A DNA stretch of 64,000 nt. Origin: Candidatus Arsenophonus triatominarum (lineage in GTDB: Bacteria > Pseudomonadota > Gammaproteobacteria > Enterobacterales > Enterobacteriaceae). Positions within the stretch are counted from its first letter, which is position 1. Every line of letters begins with the position of its first letter. The notes under the pieces were generated by a model. That model worked only from the letters and a program-made list of their open reading frames with translations. It had not been told where the DNA came from and made no database searches. Shown here in pieces: positions 31,063 through 41,677 of this stretch. Both the position numbers and the translations under genes were made by a program. Where the stretch lies: assembly GCF_001640365.1 (NCBI RefSeq), contig NZ_LWMI01000004.1:1-64000 (forward strand), given 5' to 3'.

Positions 31063-32218
31063 GTATAAGAAATTAATACCCGAAATGGTTATTCATTAAC
31101 CTGCGCCATGATGAAATCCTTTTTATTTTCTTCTAAATTTTGCCAAAATTATGTTGAAGGTTGAGATAAGGAACGGAATAGATGGTTAAAAAAAAGACCA
31201 ATTATTAATCAATTTTGAACAAAAGGATAGATCTACCCTGTCGTGAGTTTTTATCGCCACCGCAAACAAGCCAGATCATGGTGACGTGCCATAAGTTCTT
31301 TACGATTCAATCCAAAATTCATTCCTGCGAAAAGTAATTTTTTTCCACATAAGAGACAAGCAAGTGGATCGACTTTAAAGACGTGTTGATACATGTTTCG
31401 CCAGGTGACTTTTTTAGCGGGTTTTTTATCTTGCTGGGCTAAAGGATAAACAACCTCCGTTAACATTTTCGCATCTGTGCTGATGGACTTAAAAAGCCGT
31501 AATAGCGGATCATGTGAAACCATTTTTCTGGCACATGAGACGCAAACTGGGTAATAAATACATCGGATGTCATGACCAGGTCTTCCTGTTTTTTCGTGCG
31601 GTGGCTCTTATAGCGTAACGTGATGTTATCTTCGTCGGAATAATAAGCCTGTTGCTCAATAGCAAAATTAATTATGACTTACAAAAAAACCAGCCGATGA
31701 TGATAAAATCATCAATTTTTGCATTAAAAATAACCTATGTAAGATTAAAAAATAAACTATTTTTGTATTTTTTAGATGTATCTAACTTGTTTTTATTTTA
31801 AGCAACTTTATTTCACTATTGAGCAACATGCTTAATGTTTTAAGCGACTGAGCGAGACAGGGGGTTTCTTTAGATAAAATCCGAGATAAAGGGTGACATG
31901 GGTAATATTGGAAAGAATATCAGAAAGATTAATATTCCATCCGCGCTTGTAGTGAGTATTAAGTAATTGATTGCATGATGCTTTACTTCTTCCTTCAGCT
32001 TTAAGCTAATCGGGAATGGTGAGCGTGTAATAATGTTTTCTCAATAATGCCGTTATCCGATATAGCCACATTGTCATAATGTTTTCGCGATAAAAGCTGA
32101 TATCCCGCCAGGTATTCTTTTTAGTCACCCCGCCGGCTGTGGTTGAAAAATGAATATGCGGATGCCATTTTTGGTCTCGTCCCCAGGTATGGATGGCAGT
32201 GAAAACGCCCGGGGTGAT
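31063..32218 (-). mobile_element. IS91-family element, copy 3, with a miniature element inserted
   Basis: The C-terminal transposase is at 31251-31523 (frameshifted near 31470). The middle part continues after the insertion, up to the HUH motif (HPHIHFSTT) near 32140. It is cut by an IS481 piece at 32219. Confidence 0.85.
31645..31833 (+). mobile_element. 189-bp miniature element, family 2, copy 1
   Basis: The ends are AAGCCTGTTGCTCAATAG and the complement of AAGCATGTTGCTCAATAG. AAT is duplicated on both sides within IS91 sequence. The termini resemble those of the IS5 copies (AAGCGTGTTGCTTAATAG). Confidence 0.9.
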
Positions 32219-32425
32219 AACGAGCTTTAGTTTTTGTATGATCAATATCATTGATAGCGAGATAAAGTTGATAATCGTGATGTTCAACTTTGCCACAATA
32301 CTCACTGCCTCTGTCCGTCAGTATACGTAACACCGATAACCCATGCTGGGAATAAAAAGGGAGAACCTTGTCATTTAATAAATCTGCCGCCGTTATCGCG
32401 CTTTTTGTTGTGTAAAGCTTACAAT
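32219..32425 (-). mobile_element. IS481-family internal fragment
   Basis: It encodes the CKLYTTKSAITAADLLNDKV to IDHTKTKAR part in reverse. It is joined to IS91 on the left and an IS5 end on the right. Confidence 0.8.
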
Positions 32426-33273
32426 AAAATAGTTGCTGAATAGAGACTTGCATTTTTTGTCACGCTATAGACAATAAAAAGAGGTTTAACTTAAAATAAC
32501 GGTTTGAAATGATCAACAAAGAGCGGTTGTTACGAGATAATCGTTTATGTAAAGCAATCATTGGATTATCAGTCGAAGAATTGAAAAATTTAGCCGCTGA
32601 ATTTTCAGCTTGTTATTTGATTTATCGGAAAAAGAATCGAAAAGATCACGAGCGGCAGATGGGTGCAGGGCAGAAAGGATTTATCCCAACCCCATTAGAT
32701 AAACTGCTTTTTATTTTATTGTATTTAAAATGTTATCCGACCTATGATTTGCAAGGACTTCTTTTTGGTTTAGATAGAACACGGGTATGTCGCTGGGTAA
32801 AAATATTATTGCCGGTTTTAGAGATGACCTTGGGGCGAGAATGTGTTTTGCCCGCTCGTCAAATTCGCTCTGCTGAGGAATTTTTTCGCGCCTTTCCTGG
32901 AGTTAAAGACGTCTTTATTGATGGGACAGAGCGACCTGTCCAAAAGCCTAAGAATCTGCGTCGGCGAAAAAAAATGTATTCGGGAAAGAAAAGACAGACC
33001 ACTCGAAAAGGGCTTATTATGACTGACGAAACGAGGAAAATTGGATTTATCCCCATGATCAAAAATGGGCGCCGTCACGATAAACGCTTACTCGATAAAG
33101 TCGATATAATTCGCCATATTCCCCCTGAGGTAACCATCTGGGCCGATACCGGTTTTCAAGGTATAGATAAACAGCATCCTAATACACAAATCCCAAAAAA
33201 AGGAACTCGAAAAAGACCTTTATCGCCTGAACAAAAACAAGAAAATAAAATAATCTCGGGCATCCGTATTACG
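32426..33273 (+). mobile_element. IS5-family element, copy B, truncated by IS481
   Basis: The left end AAAATAGTTGCTGAATAG is present. The transposase starts at 32509 and is intact through ISGIRIT. It is then cut at 33273 by an IS481 end, so the third catalytic residue (Glu in VEHAIAG) is lost. Confidence 0.85.
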
Positions 33274-34211
33274 TGTAGTAGCTCAGACTTAATCTGACAG
33301 TTACCGGTTATTTATACAGTACCTGTCAGGTTAAATTTGATTTAAATCTTTCTCTCTCCAAAGTTGTTTTCCATCGTGTAAAGTTGCCATAGGAGTTCGA
33401 CCGCAACACATTTTTCCTTGATGAGTGCGTTGGTTATTATATTCCGCTAACCATTTATCTAAATCAGCTTGTAATTCATTTAAAGCGCTATAGATTTTCT
33501 TACGAAAAGCCACCTGATAGAACTCTTGTAATACAGTTTTATGAAAGCGTTCACAAATCCCATTAGTTTGAGGTGAACGAGCTTTAGTTTTTGTATGATC
33601 AATATCATTGATAGCGAGATAAAGTTGATAATCGTGATGTTCAACTTTACCACAATACTCACTGCCTCTGTCCGTCAGTATACGTAACACCGGTAACCCA
33701 TGCTGGGAATAAAAAGGGAGAACCTTGTCATTTAATAAATCTGCCGCCGTTATCGCGCTTTTTGTTGTGTAAAGCTTACAATGAACGACTTTACTGTAAG
33801 TATCAATGTAAGTTTGTTGATAAACACGACCAACGCCTTTTAAATGACCGACATAAAAAGTATCTTGTGAACCCAGATAACCTGGATGCGCTGTTTCAAT
33901 CTCACCACAGGCTTCATCATCTTGCGCTTTCTTTTCTAGAGCACTGATTTGTGATTCTGACAGGATAATTCCTTCTGTTGCGATTTTATCTTCAAGCGCT
34001 TTTAGGCGTTTTGTAAAATTTTCGAGATTATGGCGCAGCCAAATAGAGCGAACGCCACTCCCCGAAACAAAAATGCCTTTTTTTCTTAGTTCATTACTAC
34101 TGCGGTGTTGACCGTGTGCAGGGTATTCAATGGCATACTCAACTACAGCGCTTTCAATCTGTTCATCTACTCTATTTTTTACGTTAGGCACCCGTCGATT
34201 TTGATTAATTA
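33274..34211 (-). mobile_element. IS481-family element, 5'-truncated
   Basis: The right end TGTAGTAGCTCAGACTTAAT is at 33274. The transposase frame (33331 to about 34205) contains the catalytic segments LTDRGSEYCGK and ERFHKTVLQEF, and the full C-terminus. It lacks the first ~60 residues, replaced in the open frame by resolvase-derived sequence. Probably inactive. Confidence 0.85.
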
Positions 34212-35075
34212 TTAATAGATTCCCCCCCCAATGAGCGACGATTAATATTTTCATAGCTATAAATATCACCTGTTCGCAAATACCGATAAATGGTTTCTCG
34301 AGATACGCCAAATTCTTTTGCTAATTTGGCTTTTTTTTGCCGTTTTTAGCTCTTGATTGCAATGACTGAATTTGCTTTTGGGTAAGACTTTTTTTCGTCC
34401 TTTGTAGATTCTTAGCGATAGCGATACCTTCAAGCTGTCGCTCTCTAATCAGTGCCCTTTCAAATTCCGCAAAAGCTCCCCCCATGACGGACAAAAGGAA
34501 ATTTGACATAGGCGAATCCTCGCCCGTGAAAATTAGGTTTTCTTTGATGAATTCAACACTGACACCCTGCTCAGTCAATGACTTTACCAGACTGCGTAAA
34601 TCGTCCAAATTCCTGGCCAATCAATCTAAACTATGCACGATCACCTATGTCCCCTTCCTTCACGGACATAGTTTAACAAAGCCTGTAACTGCGGTCGTTC
34701 TTTGTTTTTCGCTGATACTTTTTCTTCAAATACTTTGTCGAGGGGGATATTTTTCAATTGCCGTTCTAACTTTTGATCCTCGCTACTCACTCTAATATAA
34801 CCTGAGTTCGGGATAAGCGGTAGTTATGAGAAAATAAAAATAGCTCATTTATCAATAAAAACCTTTTAAAATCAATTAAATGATAAAAAAAGTAAAGATT
34901 TTTAGTAATAGTGGGTTAAAAAACAACCTATTCTCTCTTCTAAAATCATGAAAAAAATCAAAATAAAGCACATATTTTATGTAATACTTTTTAAGTAACC
35001 ATTTGAATATATAATAAAAAATTAAATTCCTTATCCCGAACTCAGGTTAATATATCCAACTCTTGCGCCTGCCAT
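34212..35075 (-). pseudogene. Serine resolvase gene, broken by a miniature element, a frameshift and a stop
   Basis: Reading from ATG 35075 gives MAGARVGYI, then a 250-bp insertion, then RVSSEDQKLERQLKNIPLDK (catalytic Ser in RVSS). Further on are a one-base shift near 34650, CGA-to-TGA in HSLDRLARN, and GGAFAEFERALIRERQLEG. An A8-run shift before the C-terminal HTH (KEFGVSRETIYRYLRTGD) completes the damage. All domains of a Tn3-type resolvase are thus present but dead. The 3' end is cut by IS481. Confidence 0.9.
34799..35048. mobile_element. 250-bp miniature element, family 3, inside the resolvase gene
   Basis: The terminal repeats are AACCTGAGTTCGGGATAAG and its complement. AATAT is duplicated at 34794-34798 and 35049-35053. 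Removing the element and one AATAT restores VGYIRVSSED exactly. There is no coding capacity, and no other copy was seen. Confidence 0.9.
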
Positions 35076-35227
35076 CTTAACTTCAAATTCCTATATTGTC
35101 ATATTTAAGTTTATGAGTTTAAGTTTAATACGTCAACTAATTAACAATTATACTCTATTGACACACAAATTAAGCTGACCTGAAAATTGACATTAGGGGT
35201 TACTCTAATTTGACAGGTAAATTAGAT
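35076..35227. other. Upstream region of the resolvase, with a third scrap of the HTH-module flank
   Basis: TACTCTAATTTGACAGGTAA at 35203 is repeated, with one change, at 28322, where it leads into the 3' flank of the duplicated HTH gene. The rest is AT-rich without a gene. A res site may lie here, but no clear dyads were identified. Confidence 0.4.
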
Positions 35228-36027
35228 TTATTAGCTCAGATTTGATCTGACAGTTACTGGTTATTTATACAGTACCTGTCAGGTTAAATTTGATTTAAAT
35301 CTTTCTCTCTCCAAAGTTGTTTTCCATCGTGTCAAGTTGCAATAGGAGTTCGACCGCAACACATTTTTCCTTGATGAGTGCGTTGGTTATTATATTCCGC
35401 TAACCATTTATCTAAATCAGCTTGTAATTCATCTAAAGCCCTATAGATTTTCTTACGAAAAGCCACCTGATAGAACTCTTGTCATACAGTTTTATGAAAG
35501 CGTTCACAAATCCCATTGGTTTGAGGTGAACGAGCTTTAGTTTTTGTATGATCAATATCATTGATAGCGAGATAAAGTTGATAATCGTGATGCTCAACTT
35601 TACCACAATACTCACTGCCTCTGTCCGTCAGTATACGTAACACCGGTAACCTATGCTGGGAATAAAAAGGGAGAACCTTGTCATTTAATAAATCTGCCGC
35701 CGTTATCGCGCTTTTTGTTGTGTAAAGCTTACAATGAACGACTTTACTGTAAGTATCAATGTAAGTTTGTTGATAAACACGACCAACGCCTTTTAAATGA
35801 CCGACATAAAAAGTATCTTGTGAACCCAGATAACCTGGATGCGCTGTTTCAATCTCACCACAGGCTTCATCATCTTGCGCTTTCTTTTCTAGAGCACTGA
35901 TTTGTGATTCTGACAGAATAATCCCTTCTGTCGCTATTTTATCTTCTAGCGCCTTTAGACGTTTTTTTTAATTTTCAAGATGATGACGTAGCCAAATAGA
36001 GCGAACGCCACTCCCCGAAACAAAAAT
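35228..36027 (-). mobile_element. IS481-family element, 5'-truncated and decayed
   Basis: It has the right end and C-terminal two thirds of the transposase in reverse, with a stop replacing a Gln codon near 35483 (CAA-to-TGA in the coding sense) and other changes. It is cut by an IS5 end at 36028. Confidence 0.8.
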
Positions 36028-37346
36028 AAGCGTGTTGCTTAATAGTGAAATAAGGGTATTTCGGTGATTGGAAGTAAATTTTAGGCTGTTCTGAGATGGA
36101 AATTCCAAAGACCGGCACTAAGGAGTAAAAAGGTATCATCAATAAAGGGTCTACGATTCCGTAAAATTTGGGTCATACAACCGAGGCGCTTGATACCCGC
36201 GATGGCGTGTTCAACCGTAATACGGATGCCCGAGATTATTTTATTTTCTTGTTTTTGTTCAGGCGATAAAGGTCTTTTTCGAGTTCCTTTTTTTGGGATT
36301 TGTGTATTAGGATGCTGTTTATCTATACCTTGAAAACCGGTATAGCTAGGCGACTTAATTTTGATTACAGCATATGTATTAAAAACAGGTCATCGATAGT
36401 GCATCCTGTTTCCATCTTTTTACGTTTAGCTTGAGACCATTTATGTTCTATAGCTAGGCGACTTAATTTTGATTACAAGGTGTGTTATGAGTTATACAAT
36501 TGATTTTCGACGTAAAGTAATATCTGTAAGGAAAGCCGAAGGTTTAACAATTCGAGAAACTGCGAAACAATTCCGTATTGGAAAAGCGTCTTTAGTACGT
36601 TGGCTTAAACGACCAGAGCCAAAAAATTCAACGCCACGTAAGAGGAAGCTCGATAAAAATGCTTTAGCAAAAGATGTGGAACAGTATCCAGATGCTTACC
36701 AAAAGGAACGGGCAGAGCGATTCGGTGTTTGTAAAAAGACTATTTGGCAATCCCTTAAAAAGCTGGGATTAACCTATAAAAAAAACTCTATTCCATCCAA
36801 AAACCAACGAAAGCGACAGGCTGGCACATCAGCAAAAAAGACAACAGTATGAAAAAAAAGATAAATCTGTTGTTTTTATTGATGAAAGTGGTTTTTCACA
36901 TGACACTCCACGAACTCACGGCTATTCCCCAAAAGGTCACCGTTGTTTTGGCCTGAAAAACTGGGGTGCTAAGGGAAGAACAAATGTTATTGGCGCTTTA
37001 TTGGGAACAACCCTTTTTGCTATCGGATTATTTGATTGCAATATTAATCGTGATGTTTTTTATGTTTGGATCACAAAAATATTGCTCCCAGAACTTCCTG
37101 AAAATTCTGTTATTTTTATGGACAACGCTAGCTTTCACAAAGGTAAGAATATTGAACAGGCAATTATAAACGCAGGACACCAGATAGAATATTTGCCTGT
37201 GTATTCACCAGATTTAAATCCTATAGAACATAAATGGTCTCAAGCTAAACGTAAAAAGATGGAAACAGGATGCACTATCGATGACCTGTTTTTAATACAT
37301 ATGCTGTAATCAAAATTAAGTCGCCTAGCTATATCGGCCCAGATGT
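36028..37346 (-). mobile_element. IS5-family fragment, copy C, split by IS630 sequences
   Basis: The IS5 C-terminus is at 36028-36342 and resumes for ~15 bp at 37332 (TATCGGCCCAGATG), so the TA target is conserved. Inside are a 106-bp reversed IS630 end (36343-36448) and IS630 copy 5. It then joins IS256 through the shared GATG. Confidence 0.8.
36451..37331 (+). mobile_element. IS630-family element, copy 5, frameshifted
   Basis: Complete ends. The poly-A runs are 8 and 8. The first frame stops at 36852 (KKNSIPSKNQRKRQ). The DDE part continues in another frame, with ORF start 37001. It sits directly beside a reversed 106-bp end of another copy. Confidence 0.9.
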
Positions 37347-37706
37347 GATGCCAATATAGAGTAATTTTAATAAGCTGTTTTCATTAGGAAAAGCCCCTTT
37401 GGTTTTAGTTAATTTCCTAAACTGCCGATGAACCACCTCTACTGCATTGGTCGTATAAATGGGTTTTCTAATGGCTTTAGGGTATCGAAAATAAGCACTG
37501 AGCAACTCCCATTTACTTCGCCAGGATTCTAGCACTATCGGGTATTTTTCACCCCATTTCGTTTCCAGTTCATCAAGGGCAAGCTCAGCAGCCGCTTTAG
37601 TATCTGCACGATAAACTGGCTTAAAATCAGCCATAAAGGCTTTTTGGTCTTTACTGGCATATAACGTAAGCTATTGCGAATTTGATGAACTACGCATAGC
37701 TGAATT
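37347..37706 (-). mobile_element. IS256-family C-terminal fragment
   Basis: It encodes ADFKPVYRADTKAAAELALD to KLLYIGI in reverse, plus ~70 bp upstream. It lies between IS5 and IS481 fragments. Confidence 0.8.
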
Positions 37707-37813
37707 TGTTTGATACATAAAATTACCTTTTATTTTATTATCTAATGATGTTAATTAAAACCGGTAACTCTCTTTTTTAAATCAGAATTGTTAGATTAAG
37801 TTAAGACTAATAC
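37707..37813 (-). mobile_element. IS481-family left-end fragment
   Basis: It carries the first few codons, leader and terminal repeat, ending TAAGACTAATACA. A 40-bp IS256 right end (37821-37862, ACACAGAATTACGAACACCC) follows before the effector gene. Confidence 0.75.
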
Positions 37814-37864
37814 ATATAATGAAAATATAAAATTCCCTGACACAGAATTACGAACACCCTCCTC

Positions 37865-38782
37865 TTAGCTAGAACTGTTCGATTTAATAAGGAGTTTTTC
37901 ATACAGATTCTTTCTCTTAATATGTGCAGAAGTAGACATATTTTTGCCATCAGGTCTAATGTGTAGATAATCATTGCATCTTTCTAGTATAGTTTGATTC
38001 TTCTTATTGATGATGTAATTCTCTCTTTCCTCTTTTTCATGTAACAAAAGATAATTATATATACGCTCTGCACTTTGCACATGTTTATAAAAAGTTACTG
38101 GAAGATATTTATCTAATTCTTCATGTTTTAAAAATCTATCTCTTTCACATAACACGCCATCAATATTATCTTTATGTAACTTTTTTAAATTATCAGATTC
38201 AAGATAAAGTTTTTTTGATAAAAAGAGACTAAAAATTCCGCATTCAGAGACGCTTTTTTGAATATTCATTGATACCATTGAAAATAAAAAATCATATACT
38301 TTCATGTTATTAATAATACATTTTATTCTTATTGCATTCAGCGCTGGAAAGGTATCACCAAGATTTGCAGGTTCAAATAGTACCAAAGATTTTTTGTCGT
38401 TAATTACCCTATAATCAAGCACTGTAAAATGGATACCGTCGGAACCAATTTTAGTTAAAATTCTAGCAGATTTAGACCCGCTAGAGACAACAAATTTTAT
38501 ACGTTCTTCAAGATCATCTCTGCTTCCCGCGAATGAGAGACTTATTTCTGGATGCTTTTTGTTTATATTACTTACTAGGTAAGGCATCAACTGAAGATCT
38601 AATCTTGCATAATCCTTACTTATCCAATCTCCATTCGCTATATCCTCTTCTAAGGAATTAATAATTTTTTTTAATTCCTCTTCTCTTATTTCATTTTTAT
38701 TTTCTTCCCAAAGTAAACCATAAAAATTATTGCGGGCTATACCTTCTAACATAAAAACCTTAATTTCCTTTATCCTATCCAT
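37865..38782 (-). CDS. YopJ-family type III effector acetyltransferase
   Basis: This 305-residue protein follows YopJ/AvrRxv proteins over most of their length. RLDLQLMPYLV lies near residues 60-70. The catalytic triad is visible as His118 (GIHFTVLDYR), Glu137 (LVLFEPANLG) and Cys181 (SVSECGIFSLFLSKKLY). The later segments HKDNIDGVL, LDKYLPVTFYKHVQS and the STSAHIKRKNLYEKLL tail also match. Such enzymes are injected into host cells and acetylate Ser/Thr/Lys of kinases such as MAPK kinases, with inositol hexakisphosphate as activator. No secretion genes are in the window, so export must be encoded elsewhere. It is intact, isolated among IS fragments, and without an obvious Shine-Dalgarno. Confidence 0.93.
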   Translation of the reverse strand: MDRIKEIKVFMLEGIARNNFYGLLWEENKNEIREEELKKIINSLEEDIANGDWISKDYARLDLQLMPYLVSNINKKHPEISLSFAGSRDDLEERIKFVVSSGSKSARILTKIGSDGIHFTVLDYRVINDKKSLVLFEPANLGDTFPALNAIRIKCIINNMKVYDFLFSMVSMNIQKSVSECGIFSLFLSKKLYLESDNLKKLHKDNIDGVLCERDRFLKHEELDKYLPVTFYKHVQSAERIYNYLLLHEKEERENYIINKKNQTILERCNDYLHIRPDGKNMSTSAHIKRKNLYEKLLIKSNSSS

Positions 38783-38847
38783 TAATAAATAATAAACATT
38801 ATATTCTGTCTTTAGAATTAATCCCCATATTATTTTTCTTTAATTTT

Positions 38848-39127
38848 TTATTTTTCTTCATGATGTAAAATATTGACCTCATCGTTATCTAATCGTTTGG
38901 TTTGTTTATCTCTATTTTCTTCGTCTATCGATAGATTATCTTCGGCTGGTAAGGATAATTCCTCAGTATCTATCAATTTTTCAGCATCAACACTCTCAGG
39001 TAATTTGCTATCCTAATCTTTTAGTATGGATTCATTGATGTCAAGGTTTAACGCTTTGTCTATATCACCAACGGAAAGGCTTTCTTCCGCTGTTGTCGCC
39101 AATTCGTTCTGTTTCTCTGTTTCCTGC
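38848..39127 (-). pseudogene. Acidic protein fragment with an internal stop
   Basis: On the minus strand one frame reads TQETEKQNELATTAEESLSV and DIDKALNLDINESILKD, then a TAG. It continues DSKLPESVDAEKLIDTEELS to LDNDEVNILHHEEK before its TAA. It is strongly acidic and probably disordered, like linker regions of RecE-type proteins. The 5' side is cut by an IS91 end scrap at 39128. The family is not certain. Confidence 0.4.
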
Positions 39128-39560
39128 GTAATTTCTTATACATCAAGCGTTGCAACAAACTCTTTTAGTGATCGTTTGCCTCGCCGGATGGTCGTGAAGT
39201 CGATTTGCATTTGTTGACACGGCTGTGTTTCAAAACGGACGACAGGTTCGGGAACAATGCTTGGTTTAAGTTGACAAACAAATCGACGTAACTGAGCAAT
39301 ACCGCTTTGATAGCCTCTTTCAACTACCTCATCAAATAGGACTGTTGCAGGGATCCAATCAGTTTTAGCCAATTCAATTCGCTGAAGCAAATAAGGTTTA
39401 AAGGGTGCCAGTTTACTCGATTGTTGACTTCTTTTAGCATAAGTTGGCATCTCCTGTTGTTGTAAATGATGTTTTACGGTATTACGGGAAATGCCCAGTT
39501 CACGGGCCATTTTTCGAATGCTTTGTCCTTGTGCAAAGCGAACATGAATATCCACAAATA
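39128..39560 (-). pseudogene. IS21-family istA transposase, N-terminal half
   Basis: 139 residues from MDIHVRFAQGQSIRKMAREL (HTH) to the first catalytic Asp region (QQMQIDFTTIRRGKRSL) and FVATLD. It is cut at CTTG by 18 bp of IS91 end (39128-39145). On the right it adjoins an IS630. A second fragment of the same gene opens the window. Confidence 0.85.
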
Positions 39561-40441
39561 TAGCTAGGCGACTTAATTTTGATTACAAGGTGTGTTATGA
39601 GTTATACAATTGATTTTCGACGTAAAGTAATATCTGTAAGGAAAGCCGAAGGTTTAACAATTCGAGAAACTGCGAAACAATTCCGTATTGGAAAAGCGTC
39701 TTTAGTACGTTGGCTTAAACGACCAGAGCCAAAAAATTCAACGCCACGTAAGAGGAAGCTCGATAAAAATGCTTTAGCAAAAGATGTGGAACAGTATCCA
39801 GATGCTTACCAAAAGGAACGGGCAGAGCGATTCGGTGTTTGTAAAAAGACTATTTGGCAATCCCTTAAAAAGCTGGGATTAACCTATAAAAAAAACTCTA
39901 TTCCATCCAAAAACCAACGAAAGCGACAGGCTGGCACATCAGCAAAAAAGACAACAGTATGAAAAAAAAGATAAATCTGTTGTTTTTATTGATGAAAGTG
40001 GTTTTTCACATGACACTCCACGAACTCACGGCTATTCCCCAAAAGGTCACCGTTGTTTTGGCCTGAAAAACTGGGGTGCTAAGGGAAGAACAAATGTTAT
40101 TGGCGCTTTATTGGGAACAACCCTTTTTGCTATCGGATTATTTGATTGCAATATTAACCGTGATGTTTTTTATGTTTGGATCACAAAAATATTGCTCCCA
40201 GAACTTCCTGAAAATTCTGTTATTTTTATGGACAACGCTAGCTTTCACAAAGGTAAGAATATTGAACAGGCAATTATAAACGCAGGACACCAGATAGAAT
40301 ATTTGCCTGTGTATTCACCAGATTTAAATCCTATAGAACATAAATGGTCTCAAGCTAAACGTAAAAAGATGGAAACAGGATGCACTATCGATGACCTGTT
40401 TTTAATACATATGCTGTAATCAAAATTAAGTCGCCTAGCTA
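39561..40441 (+). mobile_element. IS630-family element, copy 6, frameshifted
   Basis: Complete terminal repeats with TA on both sides. Poly-A runs 8 and 8. Transposase split into 39579-39962 and 40111-40419. Confidence 0.9.
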
Positions 40442-40493
40442 TATCTCCTTGGTTAACATAAATTACCCGTACAAAAATGTACGAATAATACCA

Positions 40494-40524
40494 AGTGGAT
40501 CAGTTTTGCATGATCGGTGACACT
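40494..40524. mobile_element. Short IS21-like end, repeated at 63779
   Basis: The ~28 bp around GTGGATCAGTTTTGCATGAT is identical at 63781-63808. It resembles the terminal region of IS21 elements. No IS21 gene adjoins either copy. Confidence 0.45.
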
Positions 40525-40597
40525 AATAAAAAGAGATTGCTACTCTCGAGGCTAGAGTCAGTTAAGTCATATTTAATCGTTTTAATCAATAGTTTTT

Positions 40598-41032
40598 TTA
40601 TTCTACAAGACGTTTGGCGTTAGCTAAATACAAGGCTAAAATCATGACTAATATCGAGATTGCATAAATCAGTACAGAAAATGGATCTTTATGTTCTACG
40701 ATAATTAATCGAATGATAGCGGTAATACCGATATATACAAAATATTGTAAAGGGAAATGATACAGAGAATTAAAATATTTAATTATCAATGCGATAAATT
40801 CAAAATAGAGAAAATAATTAACGATACCTTCGAGTAAAAGGTAAGTCTGGGTAGGATTAGCTGACTTGAATAATAGTAAAGATAAGGTAAACGTTTCTTT
40901 CATCAAAAAAATAATCAAAATAACAGCTAACAATAATAGACTAAAACTAATTATCCATTGCAATATACGTGATATTAATGTTGACTGAGATAATTCAGAT
41001 ATTCGCAGTTTTGTCATATTTAGTAATTTCAT
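40598..41032 (-). CDS. psiE: PsiE-family membrane protein
   Basis: This 144-residue protein has four hydrophobic segments at about 25-45, 65-85, 95-112 and 118-137. The motifs [19 protein letters not shown] and [24 protein letters not shown] sequence are characteristic of PsiE. In E. coli the gene is phosphate-starvation inducible; its biochemical role is unknown. It is divergent from the ibpA-like gene with 102 bp between. The ATG at 41032 and the one at 41017 (MTKLRIS) are both possible starts. It appears intact. Confidence 0.85.
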   Translation of the reverse strand: MKLLNMTKLRISELSQSTLISRILQWIISFSLLLLAVILIIFLMKETFTLSLLLFKSANPTQTYLLLEGIVNYFLYFEFIALIIKYFNSLYHFPLQYFVYIGITAIIRLIIVEHKDPFSVLIYAISILVMILALYLANAKRLVE

Positions 41033-41047
41033 TAACTATAAAATCCC

Positions 41048-41076
41048 CTTGAAAATAAATAAGGTTACCCCTATTT
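41048..41076 (+). promoter_or_regulatory. Sigma-32 heat-shock promoter of the ibpA-like gene
   Basis: CTTGAAA (41048-41054) and CCCCTATTT (41068-41076) with a 13-bp spacer match the sigma-32 consensus. It lies 59 bp upstream of the ATG. Confidence 0.75.
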
Positions 41077-41134
41077 TAGTATTATAACTAAACAAAGTAA
41101 TATACGAATCAATAAGCGCAAAAAGGAGGACAAT

Positions 41135-41623
41135 ATGTCTTATCGTTCTTTTTCTCTTATTCCAATGCTCAGTGATAACCTATTATCCGACAGATTTACT
41201 CAAATGGATAAATTGTTTAGCCGAATAACCGGTGAAAAACCTCTGTCAGATATTCCAGCTTACAATTTATACCAAAAAGATAAAGAAAATCTGGAACTCA
41301 CAATCGCCGTGCCTGGCTATCACCAACACGAATTAGACATATCGGTGTTAAATAATAAACTAACCATCAGCGGAAAAAGTGAAACTGAGAAAGAAAAAGT
41401 TAGTCATGATAGCAAAACAGAGAAATGGTTACATAAAGGTATTGAGAAAAAAGGCTTTTCGATGAGTTTTGACCTTGACCATCGAATAAAAATACAAAAT
41501 GCCAATTTAGCCGATGGATTGCTAACATTAATTTTTAATTATGAAATACCGGAAGAACAAAAACCACAAAAAATTGCTATTGGTCAAAAATCTCAACCAG
41601 AAGTTATTGAGCATAAACCTTAA
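41135..41623 (+). CDS. Small heat-shock protein, IbpA/IbpB-type Hsp20
   Basis: The 162-residue protein begins MSYRSFSLIPML. The alpha-crystallin domain spans about residues 45-140 (YQKDKENLELTIAVPGY, LDISVLNNKLTISGKSE, then NANLADGLLTLIFNYEIPE). The C-terminal extension has the partner-binding I-x-I-like PQKIAIG. It acts as a holdase that keeps unfolded proteins soluble for DnaK/ClpB. GGAGG lies 5 nt before the ATG, and the upstream promoter is heat-shock type. A palindromic terminator follows. It is intact, while the second copy at 62.1-62.5 kb is dead. Confidence 0.93.
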   Translation: MSYRSFSLIPMLSDNLLSDRFTQMDKLFSRITGEKPLSDIPAYNLYQKDKENLELTIAVPGYHQHELDISVLNNKLTISGKSETEKEKVSHDSKTEKWLHKGIEKKGFSMSFDLDHRIKIQNANLADGLLTLIFNYEIPEEQKPQKIAIGQKSQPEVIEHKP

Positions 41624-41629
41624 TTTAAT

Positions 41630-41658
41630 AATGCCCCGAAATTAGGGGCATTATTTCT
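41630..41658. terminator. Terminator between ibpA-like and the RHH gene
   Basis: AATGCCCC/GGGGCATT forms an 8-bp stem with a 7-nt loop. T-rich sequence follows on the plus strand and, less strongly, on the minus strand. It serves the two convergent genes. Confidence 0.85.
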
Positions 41659-41677
41659 TTCATCATCAATTAACTAT

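Noticed and set aside
32121..32453. Open frame on the minus strand of 110 codons
   Set aside because: Chimera of IS481 and IS91 fragments joined at 32219.
34212..34311. Start of a 326-codon frame (MAYLEKPFIGICEQ)
   Set aside because: This is the resolvase 3' end read in another frame and fused to IS481 transposase; not a native start.
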